64,000 nucleotides of DNA from Mycobacterium sp. D16Q14 (GCA_002013415.1 MAEX01000004.1:1-64000); one strand, 5' to 3'. Positions 1 through 9,347 are shown, counted from the stretch's first letter. The notes: generated by a model from the letters alone, not told the origin. Numbers and translations are program-made.

Positions 1-1
1 G

Positions 2-49
2 TCCATGAACGCCCGCGACATGGCCGAAGGAGCCAAATGGGGCGCATAA
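2..49 (+). CDS. C-terminal end of an unidentified protein (cut by window start)
   Basis: An open frame enters from the left edge and ends at TAA 47-49, giving a tail that reads SMNARDMAEGAKWGA. Only 15 residues are visible, so the family cannot be named. The reading is supported by the strong hairpin 15 bases after the stop, where a plus-strand transcript would be expected to end, and by the next gene lying on the opposite strand. The other two plus frames also end soon, so this is a likely but unproven gene tail. Confidence 0.4.
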   Translation, partial: SMNARDMAEGAKWGA

Positions 50-63
50 ACGCCGACTAGCGG

Positions 64-109
64 ACGCATAAGGGCTAGAGACCCCAAAGGGCCTCTAGCC
101 CTTATGCGT
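64..109. terminator. Bidirectional hairpin terminator
   Basis: Two 17-base arms (64-80 and 93-109) are perfect reverse complements around a 12-base loop. The hairpin lies between the end of a plus-strand gene and the end of a minus-strand membrane-protein gene (151-1161), so it can serve both converging transcripts. There is no strong U-tract, which is common for mycobacterial terminators. Confidence 0.8.
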
Positions 110-150
110 TGGCTTCTTGCGAATCACACCAAGGTCCGGCGGGGGCGCCG

Positions 151-1161
151 CTAGCGCTGCGCTTTGCAGACGTTGATGATGGCTTCGCTCTCCTGGAGTA
201 TCTGCTGCACCATCGCGTCATAGGCAGCGGCGTCGACGGCTGTTTCACGACTTCGTTTCACGATGTCAACGGATTGGTCGGCAAGGTCGGTCAGGCGCTG
301 AACCCGCCCCGCGAGATTCTGATCGGACAGGGTGGGGTGCGCGCGCATGCGGTCGGCCCAGTCCTGATAGGCGCTGAGCGGAGGCCCTTCGGGCCCAATG
401 AGATTGCTTTTGGTGAGATCGCGGTGCTCGTCGTCGACGTAGATCCCGACCACGTTCAAGGCGGTTTCGCAGTCGGTGGGCCTTTTGCCGCCATTGACGA
501 CGGTGAGTCCCCCGGCGATGACCCCGACGATGGCAGCAGCGATCAGTAGACGTGACCGCGGTGGGGGCTGATAGCGAGGTGGCGGCGCAGGTGCGGCATC
601 GGGAGGCGAACCCGCCACAGCGTCGAGCCGCTGCATCTGACGCTGTACCCGCCGGAAGTGATACTCGCTCCAGCAGACCAGTGCAGACACTAGGAGCACG
701 AGAAGTAGATAGGTGAGACCTCGTTGAGCGCCGTCGCTGTAGAGCATCAACGAAGCTCCGCTGATCATCAACACGATCGGGAGCCACCAAAGGCGAACCA
801 GCCAGCGGGGCATCTGCTTTCGTGTCTCGAGGATGACGCTGCCCATCTGGATCGCCGCCGCTAGCACGGCCGGATCGTCGGGCGGATCGCCGCGCCACAG
901 TGAGGTGATCGCCTGCGAACGTTGGTGTTTGTCGAGCCCGGCAACTGCAGTCGTGCAGTAGCGGTGCGGGCGTTGCTGAATGCCGACCGCGAGGACTGCG
1001 ATGCCGACAACCACGACGCCGGCCTGGAGCGCCAGCCAGCGGGGATCGGTAGCGCGATTGCCGAAGTACAGCAGCCAGAACGGAATGTACAGCGCCGCCC
1101 CAAGACCCGCGGTGACCGCAAATCGCGCCCACCATTGTTGCAGCAAGAATCGAATCCCCAT
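151..1161 (-). CDS. Hypothetical multi-pass membrane protein
   Basis: This 336-residue protein is not recognised as a named family. Hydrophobic segments are visible near residues 13-34, 44-62, 120-140 and 147-165. A basic, proline-rich linker (about 184-203) precedes a fifth segment at 205-223. The last 110 residues are hydrophilic, begin after a Cys (TDCETALNVVG) and contain a second Cys near the end (INVCKAQR). The arrangement suggests four or five membrane passes and a soluble C-terminal domain, possibly outside the membrane with a disulfide between the two Cys. The ATG at 1161 has no clear ribosome binding site. It is followed by the shared hairpin at 64-109. No function is proposed. Confidence 0.75.
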   Translation of the reverse strand: MGIRFLLQQWWARFAVTAGLGAALYIPFWLLYFGNRATDPRWLALQAGVVVVGIAVLAVGIQQRPHRYCTTAVAGLDKHQRSQAITSLWRGDPPDDPAVLAAAIQMGSVILETRKQMPRWLVRLWWLPIVLMISGASLMLYSDGAQRGLTYLLLVLLVSALVCWSEYHFRRVQRQMQRLDAVAGSPPDAAPAPPPRYQPPPRSRLLIAAAIVGVIAGGLTVVNGGKRPTDCETALNVVGIYVDDEHRDLTKSNLIGPEGPPLSAYQDWADRMRAHPTLSDQNLAGRVQRLTDLADQSVDIVKRSRETAVDAAAYDAMVQQILQESEAIINVCKAQR

Positions 1162-1359
1162 GGTTGCCAGTGTGCCAGATTGTCGATGCGATGCGCACTT
1201 GAGGGCTACTGGAGTGTGAGGAAGTGACGTGCGTGTTCGGTGATTCAGGCAAAGGGCGCGCTAGCCTGGTATCCCGTTCCCGGGATCGGGTGGAGTCGTA
1301 GCCAAGATCGGAGGCGCCCGTACTGGGCGAGGAGGCCTGGACACTGGGCTGCCAGCCAC

Positions 1360-4300
1360 TCACCGAGCGGCGTTGATGGCCTTGAGAATTCGTTGCTCGC
1401 TGACCGCGCGCGCGGTGCCGAGCTGCTGGGCCCAGAGGCTCACGCGCAGCTCTTCGATGAACCACGCGATGTCCCTGACGTCGGGATCGTCCGCGCGCCC
1501 GGCTGGCAGATCGCGCAGTAGGTCGTCGTAGGTGTCTTCGACGGCGTGCACGCGTTGCATGCGCTCGCGGTCGGCTTCCACACCCTGCGGTAGGCGCTCT
1601 AGTCGATTCCCGATCGCGGTGACGTAGCGTGCCAGGTCTGTCAGCCGCGCCGCGCCGGTGGCCGCGACGAACCCGCCCTCGAGCAGCCTGGCAAGTTGGT
1701 CGCGCATGTCGGCGATCGCATCGGCTTGCACCGCAGGTGCTTTGGTGGGCAGCGCCACCTGTACCTCACTCCAGGCCACCACCACCTTCTCGGCACGGCG
1801 CACGATATCGAGCGTAGTCGCCGCCAGATTCTGGGCGGCGTGGTCTCGAAGTGCGCTGAACTCCGCTCGGGTCCATACCGGTGCGGGTGCCAGCAGATCG
1901 ACTGCTGCGTCGGCGCAATCATCGAGCAGTGCCGCCAGCGAGCCATCCGGATTTGAGGCGAGCATCAGCTTGGATCGCGGGTCTAAGCCTCTTTCAACGG
2001 TTTTCATGGGTGACGGAATGGACAGCCGCAGCAGGCGCCGGGTGCCCACTGACATGGCTGCCCGCTGCTCGGAGTCGGTGGCGAACACGTGGATATCCAC
2101 GGCGGCTCCCGTGTCCACTAGGGCCGGGTATCCGCGCACGGTGTGTGCGCCGCTGACTTGTTCCACGGTGCGGGGCAATTCGGCCAGATCCTCGGGCCAG
2201 CCGCGTAGACCGCGGCGTTCCCATTCGCCCGCCACCACGGCCGCGACGGCCTGGCGGGTGGAACCTGCGAGCTGCTGTTGCAATGCTTCGAGATTCTTGT
2301 CGCGTGCCACCTCGGAGCCGTCGGCGGACTCGACGATGAACGTGACCCGGAGGTGCGGGGGCACTTTATCCAGGTCGAACGCATCGGTGGGTACGCGAAT
2401 GCCGGTAAGCCGATGCAGCTCGCGCCCTAGTGCGTATACGAGCGGTTCGGCACCGGGTTCGAGGCTTTCCAGCACTGCGCGGGCGGTATCGGGTGCGGGA
2501 ACGAAGTTGCGGCGCAGGTCCTTGGGCAACGAGCGGATGAGGGCGGTGATCAGCTCCTCGCGCAAAGCCGGTACATGCCAGGCAAATTCATCACCGCCAA
2601 GACGGGCAAGAACTTCCACCGGGATGTGCACGGACACGCCGTCGTCGGCCGCACCCGGTTCGAATCGATAGCTCACCGGCAGCGCCACGTCGCCCGCGCG
2701 CCAGGTGTCGGGCATGTCGGTGGCCGCATCCTCGGCGCGCAGCAGATCGTTGCGGGTGAAGGTCAGCAGGTCCGGCGTCTTGTGCCGTTGCTTGCGCCAC
2801 CAGGCGTCAAAGTGCCTTGCGGACACCGTATCGGCGGGAATACGAGCAGCGTAGAGCGCGAAGATCTCGTCATCGCCCACCAGCAGGTCGCGGCGCCGGG
2901 CCTTGTCCTCGAGCTCGGACAGCTCTTCCAGCAAGCGTGCGTTGTCTCGCAGGAAGTGGTGCTTGCTCTGCCAGTCGCCCTCCACGAGGGCGTGTCTGAT
3001 GAACAATTCGCGGGCCAGCTCCGGATCGACCTGTGCGTAACCCACGCGGCGGCGAGGCACCAGGGGCAGCCCGTACAGCGTGACCCGCTCGAAGGCCATC
3101 ACGGAGCCGCGCTCGGCGTCCCAGTGCGGCTCGCTGTAGGCGCGTTGCACCAGATCCCCGGCGATTCGCTCGACCGATTGCGGTTCGATCCGTGCCGCGA
3201 CGCGGCCGAACAATCGGCTGGTCTCGACCAGGTCGGCGACGACCACCCACCGTGGGGGCTTCTTGGTGAGCACCGAACCGGGCGCCAACACGAACTTGGT
3301 GTTACGTGCGCCGGAGTAGTCGCGGGTGTCGCCGTCGCGTAACCCGATGTGGGACAGCAGGCCGCCGATCAGCGCGGCATGGACTAGGGCGGGGTCGGCC
3401 TGCTCCCCCGACTCGCGAATGCCGAGGTCGCGCGCGATGCTGCGCAACTGGCCCACCAGATCCTGCCATTCCCGGATACGCAGGTAATGCAGAAACTCAT
3501 CTCGGCACATACGCCGAAACGCACTGCCGGAGAGCTGGCTTCGTTGATCCTGTATGTACCGCCAGAGGTTGAGGTAGGCACTGAAGTCGGAATGGTCGTC
3601 GGCGAACCGCGCATGTTTTTGCCGCGCGGCGTCCTCGCGGTCGACCGGGCGCTCCCGCGGATCGGGAATGGACAGGGCCGCCGCGAGCACCAGGATCTCC
3701 TCGACGCAGCCTTCGGCATCGGCCTGCAGAATCATCCGCCCGATGCGGGGGTCGAGGGGTAGGCGCGCCAGCCGGCGGCCCAGCTCGGTGATGGTGTCGG
3801 CGGTGTCGAAGGCGCCCAGTTCCTGCAGCAGTTGCACACCGTCGCGGATGCTGCGTTTGTCGGGCGGATCCAGGAAGGGGAAGTTTTCGATGTCGCCGAG
3901 CTGCAGGGCTGCCATCTGCAGGATGACGGCGGCAAGGTTAGTCCGCAGGATCTCCGGATCGGTGTAGCGGGGCCGAGCCTCAAAATCCTGCTCGGAGTAC
4001 AGCCGGATGCACACGCCGGGTGCGGTCCGTCCCGACCGGCCGGACCGTTGCGCGGCCGACGCCTGCGAGATGGGTTCGATGGGTAGGCGCTGCACCTTGG
4101 TGCGCCGACTGTAGCGGGAGATGCGTGCGGTGCCGGGGTCGATGACGTACCGGATGCCGGGAACGGTCAGCGAGGTTTCGGCGACGTTGGTGGCCAGTAC
4201 CACGCGCCGACCGGTGTGAGGCTGAAAGACCTTGTGCTGCTCGGCTGTTGGCAGCCGAGCGTACAGCGGAAGTACCTCGGTGTTGCGAAAGGCACCGCGC

Positions 4301-5262
4301 AACGTCTCGGCGGTGTCGCGGATCTCACGCTCGCCGGACAGGAAGACCAGCACGTCCCCGGGCGGCTCGCTCTCCAGCTCACGGACGGCGTCGGCGATGG
4401 CCTCGGTCTGGTCACGTATCTCGGTACGGACGATCTCGTGATCGGGGTCATCGGGTTCGTCGTCAGCTTTGGTACGGGAGTTGCCGGGTACGGGGACTTC
4501 CAATGGCCGGTACCGAATCTCGACAGGGTAGGTCCGGCCGGAGACCTCGACGATGGGTGCGCCTCCGAAATGTGCCGAAAATCGCTGGGGCTCAATGGTT
4601 GCCGAGGTGACGATGATCTTCAGATCGGGCCGTCGTGGCAGCAGTTCGCGCAGATAGCCGAGCAGGAAATCGATGTTGAGGCTGCGCTCGTGTGCTTCGT
4701 CGAGGATGAGTGTGTCGTAACGGAGCAGTCGCCGGTCGCGCTGGATCTCCGCGAGCAAGATGCCGTCGGTCATTAGCTTGACGAGGGTGCGATCGCTGGC
4801 TTGATCGGTGAATCTGACGGTGTAGCCCACGGTCTCACCGAGCGGGGTCCCCAGCTCCTCGGCGATGCGCTCGGCGACGGTGCGCGCCGCCAGCCGGCGC
4901 GGTTGGGTGTGGCCGATGGTGCCGCGGATTCCTCGGCCCAGCTCCAGGCATATCTTGGGAAGCTGGGTGGTCTTCCCCGACCCGGTCGCGCCTGCGACGA
5001 CGACAACTTGATGCGCGGAGATCGCGCGGGTGAGTTCTTCTCGATGCGCACTCACGGGCAGATCCGGGTACGTGATGACGGGGATCGCGGCGGTCCGGGT
5101 GGCGACCAGGGCCTCTGCGGCCACGAACTGTTCGGCGAGTTTCGCCAAGGCGTCGGGGTCTGAGTCACGCTGATTCTTGAGACGGCGCCCGAGGCGAGAC
5201 GCGTCACGAATGGTCAGTCCGTCGAGGCGCGCGCGCAACGCGGGACGGGACAATTCGGACAC
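1360..5262 (-). CDS. hrpA: ATP-dependent RNA helicase HrpA
   Basis: A 1300-residue DEAH-box helicase of the HrpA type, the same size as the E. coli enzyme. Helicase motifs are in order: Walker A GATGSGKT (residues 91-98), DEAH (188-191), SAT (220-222) and QRSGRSGR (motif VI). The winged-helix, ratchet and OB-fold region follows, then the long C-terminal extension (about 600 residues) typical of bacterial HrpA. The family unwinds RNA; E. coli HrpA has been linked to mRNA processing and to resolving stalled or collided ribosomes. All motifs are intact, with no frameshift. It stands alone: the membrane-protein gene ends upstream at 1161, and the carotenoid oxygenase gene ends 45 bases before its start. 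Confidence 0.95.
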   Translation of the reverse strand: MSELSRPALRARLDGLTIRDASRLGRRLKNQRDSDPDALAKLAEQFVAAEALVATRTAAIPVITYPDLPVSAHREELTRAISAHQVVVVAGATGSGKTTQLPKICLELGRGIRGTIGHTQPRRLAARTVAERIAEELGTPLGETVGYTVRFTDQASDRTLVKLMTDGILLAEIQRDRRLLRYDTLILDEAHERSLNIDFLLGYLRELLPRRPDLKIIVTSATIEPQRFSAHFGGAPIVEVSGRTYPVEIRYRPLEVPVPGNSRTKADDEPDDPDHEIVRTEIRDQTEAIADAVRELESEPPGDVLVFLSGEREIRDTAETLRGAFRNTEVLPLYARLPTAEQHKVFQPHTGRRVVLATNVAETSLTVPGIRYVIDPGTARISRYSRRTKVQRLPIEPISQASAAQRSGRSGRTAPGVCIRLYSEQDFEARPRYTDPEILRTNLAAVILQMAALQLGDIENFPFLDPPDKRSIRDGVQLLQELGAFDTADTITELGRRLARLPLDPRIGRMILQADAEGCVEEILVLAAALSIPDPRERPVDREDAARQKHARFADDHSDFSAYLNLWRYIQDQRSQLSGSAFRRMCRDEFLHYLRIREWQDLVGQLRSIARDLGIRESGEQADPALVHAALIGGLLSHIGLRDGDTRDYSGARNTKFVLAPGSVLTKKPPRWVVVADLVETSRLFGRVAARIEPQSVERIAGDLVQRAYSEPHWDAERGSVMAFERVTLYGLPLVPRRRVGYAQVDPELARELFIRHALVEGDWQSKHHFLRDNARLLEELSELEDKARRRDLLVGDDEIFALYAARIPADTVSARHFDAWWRKQRHKTPDLLTFTRNDLLRAEDAATDMPDTWRAGDVALPVSYRFEPGAADDGVSVHIPVEVLARLGGDEFAWHVPALREELITALIRSLPKDLRRNFVPAPDTARAVLESLEPGAEPLVYALGRELHRLTGIRVPTDAFDLDKVPPHLRVTFIVESADGSEVARDKNLEALQQQLAGSTRQAVAAVVAGEWERRGLRGWPEDLAELPRTVEQVSGAHTVRGYPALVDTGAAVDIHVFATDSEQRAAMSVGTRRLLRLSIPSPMKTVERGLDPRSKLMLASNPDGSLAALLDDCADAAVDLLAPAPVWTRAEFSALRDHAAQNLAATTLDIVRRAEKVVVAWSEVQVALPTKAPAVQADAIADMRDQLARLLEGGFVAATGAARLTDLARYVTAIGNRLERLPQGVEADRERMQRVHAVEDTYDDLLRDLPAGRADDPDVRDIAWFIEELRVSLWAQQLGTARAVSEQRILKAINAAR

Positions 5263-5307
5263 TCGGACAAGGATAGGGCGCGTGACGAAGAGTCCCGCTG
5301 GTCGCCT

Positions 5308-6732
5308 CTAGATTCTGTCGGTGAAACTGCCGTGGAATCCGGGAAAGTGGTGGCCCGGAAGGATCGCGATGGCGAGGGCTGGGTCTTCGATGGCGTGGGC
5401 GTCGAGAATATGTAGTTCTGTGCGGTGTTCACCGCTGTTGTAGATGACGGCGAGTATCCAGCCTTCGTCTTCATCCGAGGAGTGCGACCGCGGGACGAAG
5501 AGAGGCTCGCCCGCGACGAGTCCGGGCTCGAACGTGTGGTGGCGTTGGGTGTCGTTCGCGCGATCGAGCTTGACGATCGTGTTCTCGTCGGCCCGGGTCT
5601 GCGCGGACAGATAGGTGTAGCGGTGCTCGCGCCCGGTGCGCCGTTCGTCGTGGGTAGGGAACTCGGCTGGGGCGGTGGGGTAATCGGTGATGTGCACAGT
5701 TCCCGCCGGGGTGATGCGCAGTCGTGTCGGCCAGCCCAGTGTGGGCACCTGGGTACGGAATTGCTTCAGCCCGGCGGTGAGGAAGTCGAAATCCTGATGG
5801 CGCACGATATCCAGCACGACGTCGCCGCGGTCTTCGTAGGCATTGTCGACGTGGACGTAGACCAGGGGGTCACATTCGACGGTGCGGTGCGGGCCCCCGT
5901 CGCGCGGGACCAAAACGATCCTCATGCCCTGTTCGGGCCGGTAGTCCGCGCTGTCGCCCAGGGCCGCGAGGCCCAGGCCTGCCCATGCGGCGCGCACGGG
6001 GTCGACGGTGATGGGCGCCAGTGCGAAGACCAAATAGGTTGGGGTGATGGCAAAGTCGTGCTGAATGTAGATGTGTTCGGTGGGAACCTTGGCGATCTGG
6101 GTCAGTGTCCCGTTCGCGTCAATCCGGAAACACCGGAGGCATGCGAGGGCGGGGCCCGTCAGCGAGGGCGAGACATCCAGCCCGAAGTTGAACAGCTCGC
6201 CGGTGTCCGGATCGATGCGCGGATGCGGTGAGAACCGGGAGAATCGCGGCAGCCGTCCCTCGAATGTGCAGGGCCCGATCGTGCTCAGGTCGCCCGGGTC
6301 GATCTCCCAGGGCCGGCCGGCGTCGCTGAGCGCCAGTAGCCGGTCGGCGTGGACGACGGCATGAGTGTTCGCGGCATCGGCCGGCGGTCGTCCCGCGTTG
6401 TCCCACAGGTGTTTTCCTTGCGTGTAGACACCGCGGACATGCGCACCTCGACCGCGCGCTTCCTTGCGTCGTTTCGGTGTATCGACGAAGCGTGAGCGGA
6501 AGCGGACCGCACCGTCGGTGATCGTGAACTTCACGACCAGTCCGTCACCGTCAAACGGGTGGGCGGCGCGGAAACCGCCGTGGTCCCAATCGGCCGGGCC
6601 GTTGCGATAGAGGGTGCCCCGAAGCTCGCGGGGCACCGAGCCGATCAGCGGTAACACCATTTCACCGGGGGTTTCCTGCGCGGGCAAATACATCGTGAGG
6701 GCGTCGGCCACACGGCTGTCGGCAAGGGTCAT
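5308..6732 (-). CDS. Carotenoid oxygenase (RPE65/lignostilbene dioxygenase family)
   Basis: A non-haem Fe(II) dioxygenase of the carotenoid-cleavage family, which splits C=C bonds in carotenoids, apocarotenoids or stilbenes. Counted from the longer possible start at 6768, the four iron-binding His are H182 (SPHPR), H237 (IQHDF), H306 (VHVDN) and H479 (GFHGSF); the HPFDGDG motif near 70 is also present. I place the start at ATG 6732 because GAGGAG sits seven bases before it. The upstream in-frame ATG at 6768 has no ribosome binding site and lies inside a perfect inverted repeat, which would then be a promoter or operator element. The natural substrate cannot be told. The divergent neighbour is a broken SDR gene, possibly once a partner dehydrogenase. 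Confidence 0.9.
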   Translation of the reverse strand: MTLADSRVADALTMYLPAQETPGEMVLPLIGSVPRELRGTLYRNGPADWDHGGFRAAHPFDGDGLVVKFTITDGAVRFRSRFVDTPKRRKEARGRGAHVRGVYTQGKHLWDNAGRPPADAANTHAVVHADRLLALSDAGRPWEIDPGDLSTIGPCTFEGRLPRFSRFSPHPRIDPDTGELFNFGLDVSPSLTGPALACLRCFRIDANGTLTQIAKVPTEHIYIQHDFAITPTYLVFALAPITVDPVRAAWAGLGLAALGDSADYRPEQGMRIVLVPRDGGPHRTVECDPLVYVHVDNAYEDRGDVVLDIVRHQDFDFLTAGLKQFRTQVPTLGWPTRLRITPAGTVHITDYPTAPAEFPTHDERRTGREHRYTYLSAQTRADENTIVKLDRANDTQRHHTFEPGLVAGEPLFVPRSHSSDEDEGWILAVIYNSGEHRTELHILDAHAIEDPALAIAILPGHHFPGFHGSFTDRI

Positions 6733-6760
6733 CGCGAGCTCCTCGGGCTGAGAAACGGGG

Positions 6761-6800
6761 TCAGTCATATCTGCACACAGTTGTTCGCAGATATGACTGA
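6761..6800. promoter_or_regulatory. 14-bp perfect inverted repeat, probable operator
   Basis: Arms 6761-6774 and 6787-6800 (TCAGTCATATCTGC and its complement) are perfectly symmetrical around a 12-base spacer. The element is in the gap between the carotenoid oxygenase gene (minus) and the SDR pseudogene (plus). It overlaps the unfavoured upstream ATG of the oxygenase. The size fits a dimeric repressor site, for example TetR type, but no regulator gene is adjacent. In RNA it could also form a hairpin in the oxygenase leader. Confidence 0.65.
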
Positions 6801-6895
6801 TTGTTGCTACCCGGGCGAGCAGAAGTCAATAGCGATTCAAATCCGGTGGCGCCGAACGCGGGACCCGATGTATCTCGCTGGGTAACTTCGCACCG

Positions 6896-7630
6896 GTGAC
6901 CGGGTTCTTGTCTGAGACTGCCTTCGCCGGACGCACTGTCGTCTTGATCGGCGGGGGAACCGGCATCGGGCGCCGTGTAGCCGGGTTCGTGACTGCGGCG
7001 GGCGGCGAAGTCGTGCTCGGCGGGCGCACCGCCGCAACCCTCTCCACCGCTGCACACGAGCTGGGGCCGCGAGCGCGCTGGCATCTGGTCGACACATCGG
7101 AGCAGGCGAGCATCGACAAGTTCTTCGCGGATATCGACAGGGTGCACGGGTTGTTCACCACCGCCGCGACCTACGTCACCGGTTCGATCTCCGAGCTGTC
7201 CATCGAGGAGGCTGCAATGCCGTTCGAGTCGAAGTTTTGGGGACGGTGCCGGATGGTGAAGACGGCTGTGCCGAAGCTTGCCGCGGACGCCTCGGTGGTG
7301 TTGATGTCGGGGGCGGCCAGCGTTCGTCCGGCCGGAGACGCACTGGCGTAGGTCGCGGCCAACGCGGCGATCGAGGGCCTGGCCCGGGGGTTGGCCTTGG
7401 AACTGGCACCGATCCGGGTCAATGCGCTCGCGCCGGGCATGAACGGGCACCTGTGGAACCAGCGCGCGCCCGAGGTGCGCCGTCAGGCGTTTGAACATAT
7501 TGCGGCAGCGGCCACGCTGGGCCGGGCTGTCACGGAGGACGAGGTCGCCGAGACCGCCGTCTACCTACTGCTGAACACCGGCACTACCGGCTCAACGTTG
7601 TACACCGACGGCGGGTACGCGCTGCGCTAG
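6896..7630 (+). pseudogene. Short-chain dehydrogenase with in-frame TAG at the catalytic Tyr
   Basis: The frame starts at GTG 6896 with the Rossmann motif GGGTGIGRR, runs 151 codons to TAG at 7349-7351, then continues in the same frame to 7630 with normal SDR C-terminal sequence (LALELAPIRVNALAPG, then TDGGYALR). The TAG falls after SGAASVRPAGDALA, where a classical SDR has the Tyr of the Tyr-x-x-x-Lys motif. One base separates TAG from TAC or TAT. The usual Lys is also replaced: after the stop the sequence reads VAANAA. The gene is therefore probably inactive twice over, unless the TAG is a sequencing error. It is divergent from the carotenoid oxygenase, and its end overlaps the converging MinD-like gene by four bases. 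Confidence 0.85.
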
Positions 7631-8910
7631 ACGCTCCAGGCACTTGCCAGGCCGGCAGAGACCGACGCCGCGGCCGTCAGTAGCCCATGCCAGGTCTCCG
7701 GCTGCAGCTGCTGGATGTCCAGCGGGCCCGCGGTCGCGATGTGTGGGTCATACGGAACGGCGACAATGTGGTTCGGCGAGATCCAGCGGTGGAATCGGGC
7801 GACCATGGCCGCCACCAGCCGCTCAGAGTTCCTGCGATCTTCCCGACTGTCGTAGCCACGGACATGGTTGATCACCACCACCATGCGGGGGATCAGGTAC
7901 TCGTAGCCCTCGGAGATGAGCCACTCAATCGCCCGGACCGCACCCTCGGCGCCGACCGGCGTGGCCGCCGCCACGAGCACCACACCGTTGGCGCACCGCA
8001 GCACGCCCGGCATCACCGGATGCCAGAAGTCAACGCCCGTATCGGTGATGAGCAGGCTGTAGAGCCGCTGCAGCCGATCGTGGACCTGGGTGTAGACCTC
8101 GGAGTTGAGTTCTCCCCGGGGACGCACCGAATGTCCGTTGGCGGCAAGCACATCCAGCCCGGTCTCGGAGTTCTGACCGACGAAGAAGCGCAGATCGAAG
8201 TTGCGCTCGGGCTCGTTTTGCGCCAGCACATCGGCGAAGGTGGACGAAGCGGACGGGTCGATCCACGACGCCAGGTTGGCCGACTGGCCCGGATCGGCAT
8301 CGGTGGCCAGCACCATGTCCTTGCGGCGCAGCTCGGACAGCACAGAACCGAGGGCGGCGGTCATCATCGTCTTGCCGACGCCGCCATTGCCGCCCAGAAC
8401 CGCCAGCGAGTGGATGCCTCGCCACGGCGTCCGCACCACAGCGGTGAGCTCGCGAAGTTCGGCCTCCTCGCGGGACTCGCCAGGATTGATGACGCCAAAG
8501 CTTCCGCGGTACATCCACTTACGCCAACCAACCGAAGCGGGCCGACGCGGAGAGGGCAGCATTTCCGAGCGGAGCTGGGCGCCCAATGCGTCGCCGATCG
8601 CCGGAGGGAGATCGACGCGCGGATCGTGGGGCGGCACAGCGTCCACGATGGACAGCGGGCCGCGGGGTGGCAGTTGCACGGGCGGCGGCAGAGGCCGTAA
8701 TTCGGGCTGCTGCTGTGCCGCTGCCTCCGCGCGCTGTCGTTTGGCGTGTGCCCCGAGCTTGATGGGGATGATGGGTCCGGTCCGGTCGAGGATCTCCTCC
8801 TCGGAGCCGTCCGCCGGGGAATCGTTGGGCGCACTCACGGAATCTCCTCCTCCACCAGAAGCCGTCTGGCCCCAGCGCTCCGACAGTTCGTTCTGCATCG
8901 CGGGCAGCAT
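7627..8910 (-). CDS. MinD/ParA-like ATPase with proline-rich N-terminus (EspI-like)
   Basis: A 427-residue protein. Residues 1-125 are proline- and glutamine-rich and probably disordered. From about 165 there is a SIMIBI/MinD ATPase domain with the deviant Walker A GGNGGVGKT (residues 173-181), followed by TDADPGQSANLA and ITDTGVDFWHP. Proline-rich MinD-like ATPases of this layout are typical of mycobacterial ESX loci (EspI type), where EspI affects secretion in response to ATP level. Here no ESX structural gene (EccA-E, PE/PPE, EsxA/B) is adjacent, so this is an orphan copy. It converges with, and overlaps by four bases, the SDR pseudogene. The start could also be the Met at 8898; neither Met has a clear ribosome binding site. 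Confidence 0.8.
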   Translation of the reverse strand: MLPAMQNELSERWGQTASGGGGDSVSAPNDSPADGSEEEILDRTGPIIPIKLGAHAKRQRAEAAAQQQPELRPLPPPVQLPPRGPLSIVDAVPPHDPRVDLPPAIGDALGAQLRSEMLPSPRRPASVGWRKWMYRGSFGVINPGESREEAELRELTAVVRTPWRGIHSLAVLGGNGGVGKTMMTAALGSVLSELRRKDMVLATDADPGQSANLASWIDPSASSTFADVLAQNEPERNFDLRFFVGQNSETGLDVLAANGHSVRPRGELNSEVYTQVHDRLQRLYSLLITDTGVDFWHPVMPGVLRCANGVVLVAAATPVGAEGAVRAIEWLISEGYEYLIPRMVVVINHVRGYDSREDRRNSERLVAAMVARFHRWISPNHIVAVPYDPHIATAGPLDIQQLQPETWHGLLTAAASVSAGLASAWSV

Positions 8911-9032
8911 GAGACCCGTCGCATACGCAGTCTCTTATGGCCGTTGCGCGGTTGGCGAGGGCCGTTACCCACCCGTGTCTGAATCGGCATCAAATGGGAC
9001 GAGGTTGGTATGCACTCGGTACCGGCGGTAAA

Positions 9033-9347
9033 TCAGCAGGTCACATCCACGTACATGGTCTTGGTGGTTGTGGTGGTGGTGAAGACGCCCGGACGCTTGT
9101 TGCTCGGCAGGCCGTAATCGGACCGAGTGGTGGTCTGTCCGGGACGCACACTGCTGGCGGTGCACTGGGTGAGGGCCTTGGAACCGGACTTGCTGACGAT
9201 CACGTTGTATCCCTGTGCCTGAAGCTCGCTGACGGTCTGCTGGGCGTTTGAGCTGTCGGTCTGGGCGGACGCGGTGCCCAGGGCGAAGCCGAGGGGCGCG
9301 AGCGCAAGAGCGGCGGCGGCGGTTCCGGCGATGATGTACTTCTTCAT
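9033..9347 (-). CDS. Small secreted protein, Thr-rich
   Basis: A 104-residue protein with a clear Sec signal peptide (MKKYIIAGTAAAALALAPLG, probably cut after the AxA near residue 28). The mature part of about 75 residues has two Cys (QCTAS and the C-terminal VDVTC) that could form a disulfide, a run of six Thr (TTTTTT), and a segment LQAQGYNVIVSKSGSK. AGGAGAA lies just before the ATG at 9347. Mycobacteria encode many small exported proteins with a similar QGYNV and QCT layout, but no function is known to me. It is divergent from the response-regulator gene. Confidence 0.75.
   Translation of the reverse strand: MKKYIIAGTAAAALALAPLGFALGTASAQTDSSNAQQTVSELQAQGYNVIVSKSGSKALTQCTASSVRPGQTTTRSDYGLPSNKRPGVFTTTTTTKTMYVDVTC

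Noticed and set aside
2655-2685. GGTTCGAATC, like a tRNA T-arm
   Set aside because: It lies inside hrpA, and no acceptor or anticodon arm can be built around it.
9060-9100. TGG/GGT-rich stretch that looks like a simple repeat
   Set aside because: It encodes the six-Thr run of the small secreted protein and is too short and irregular to be a microsatellite.
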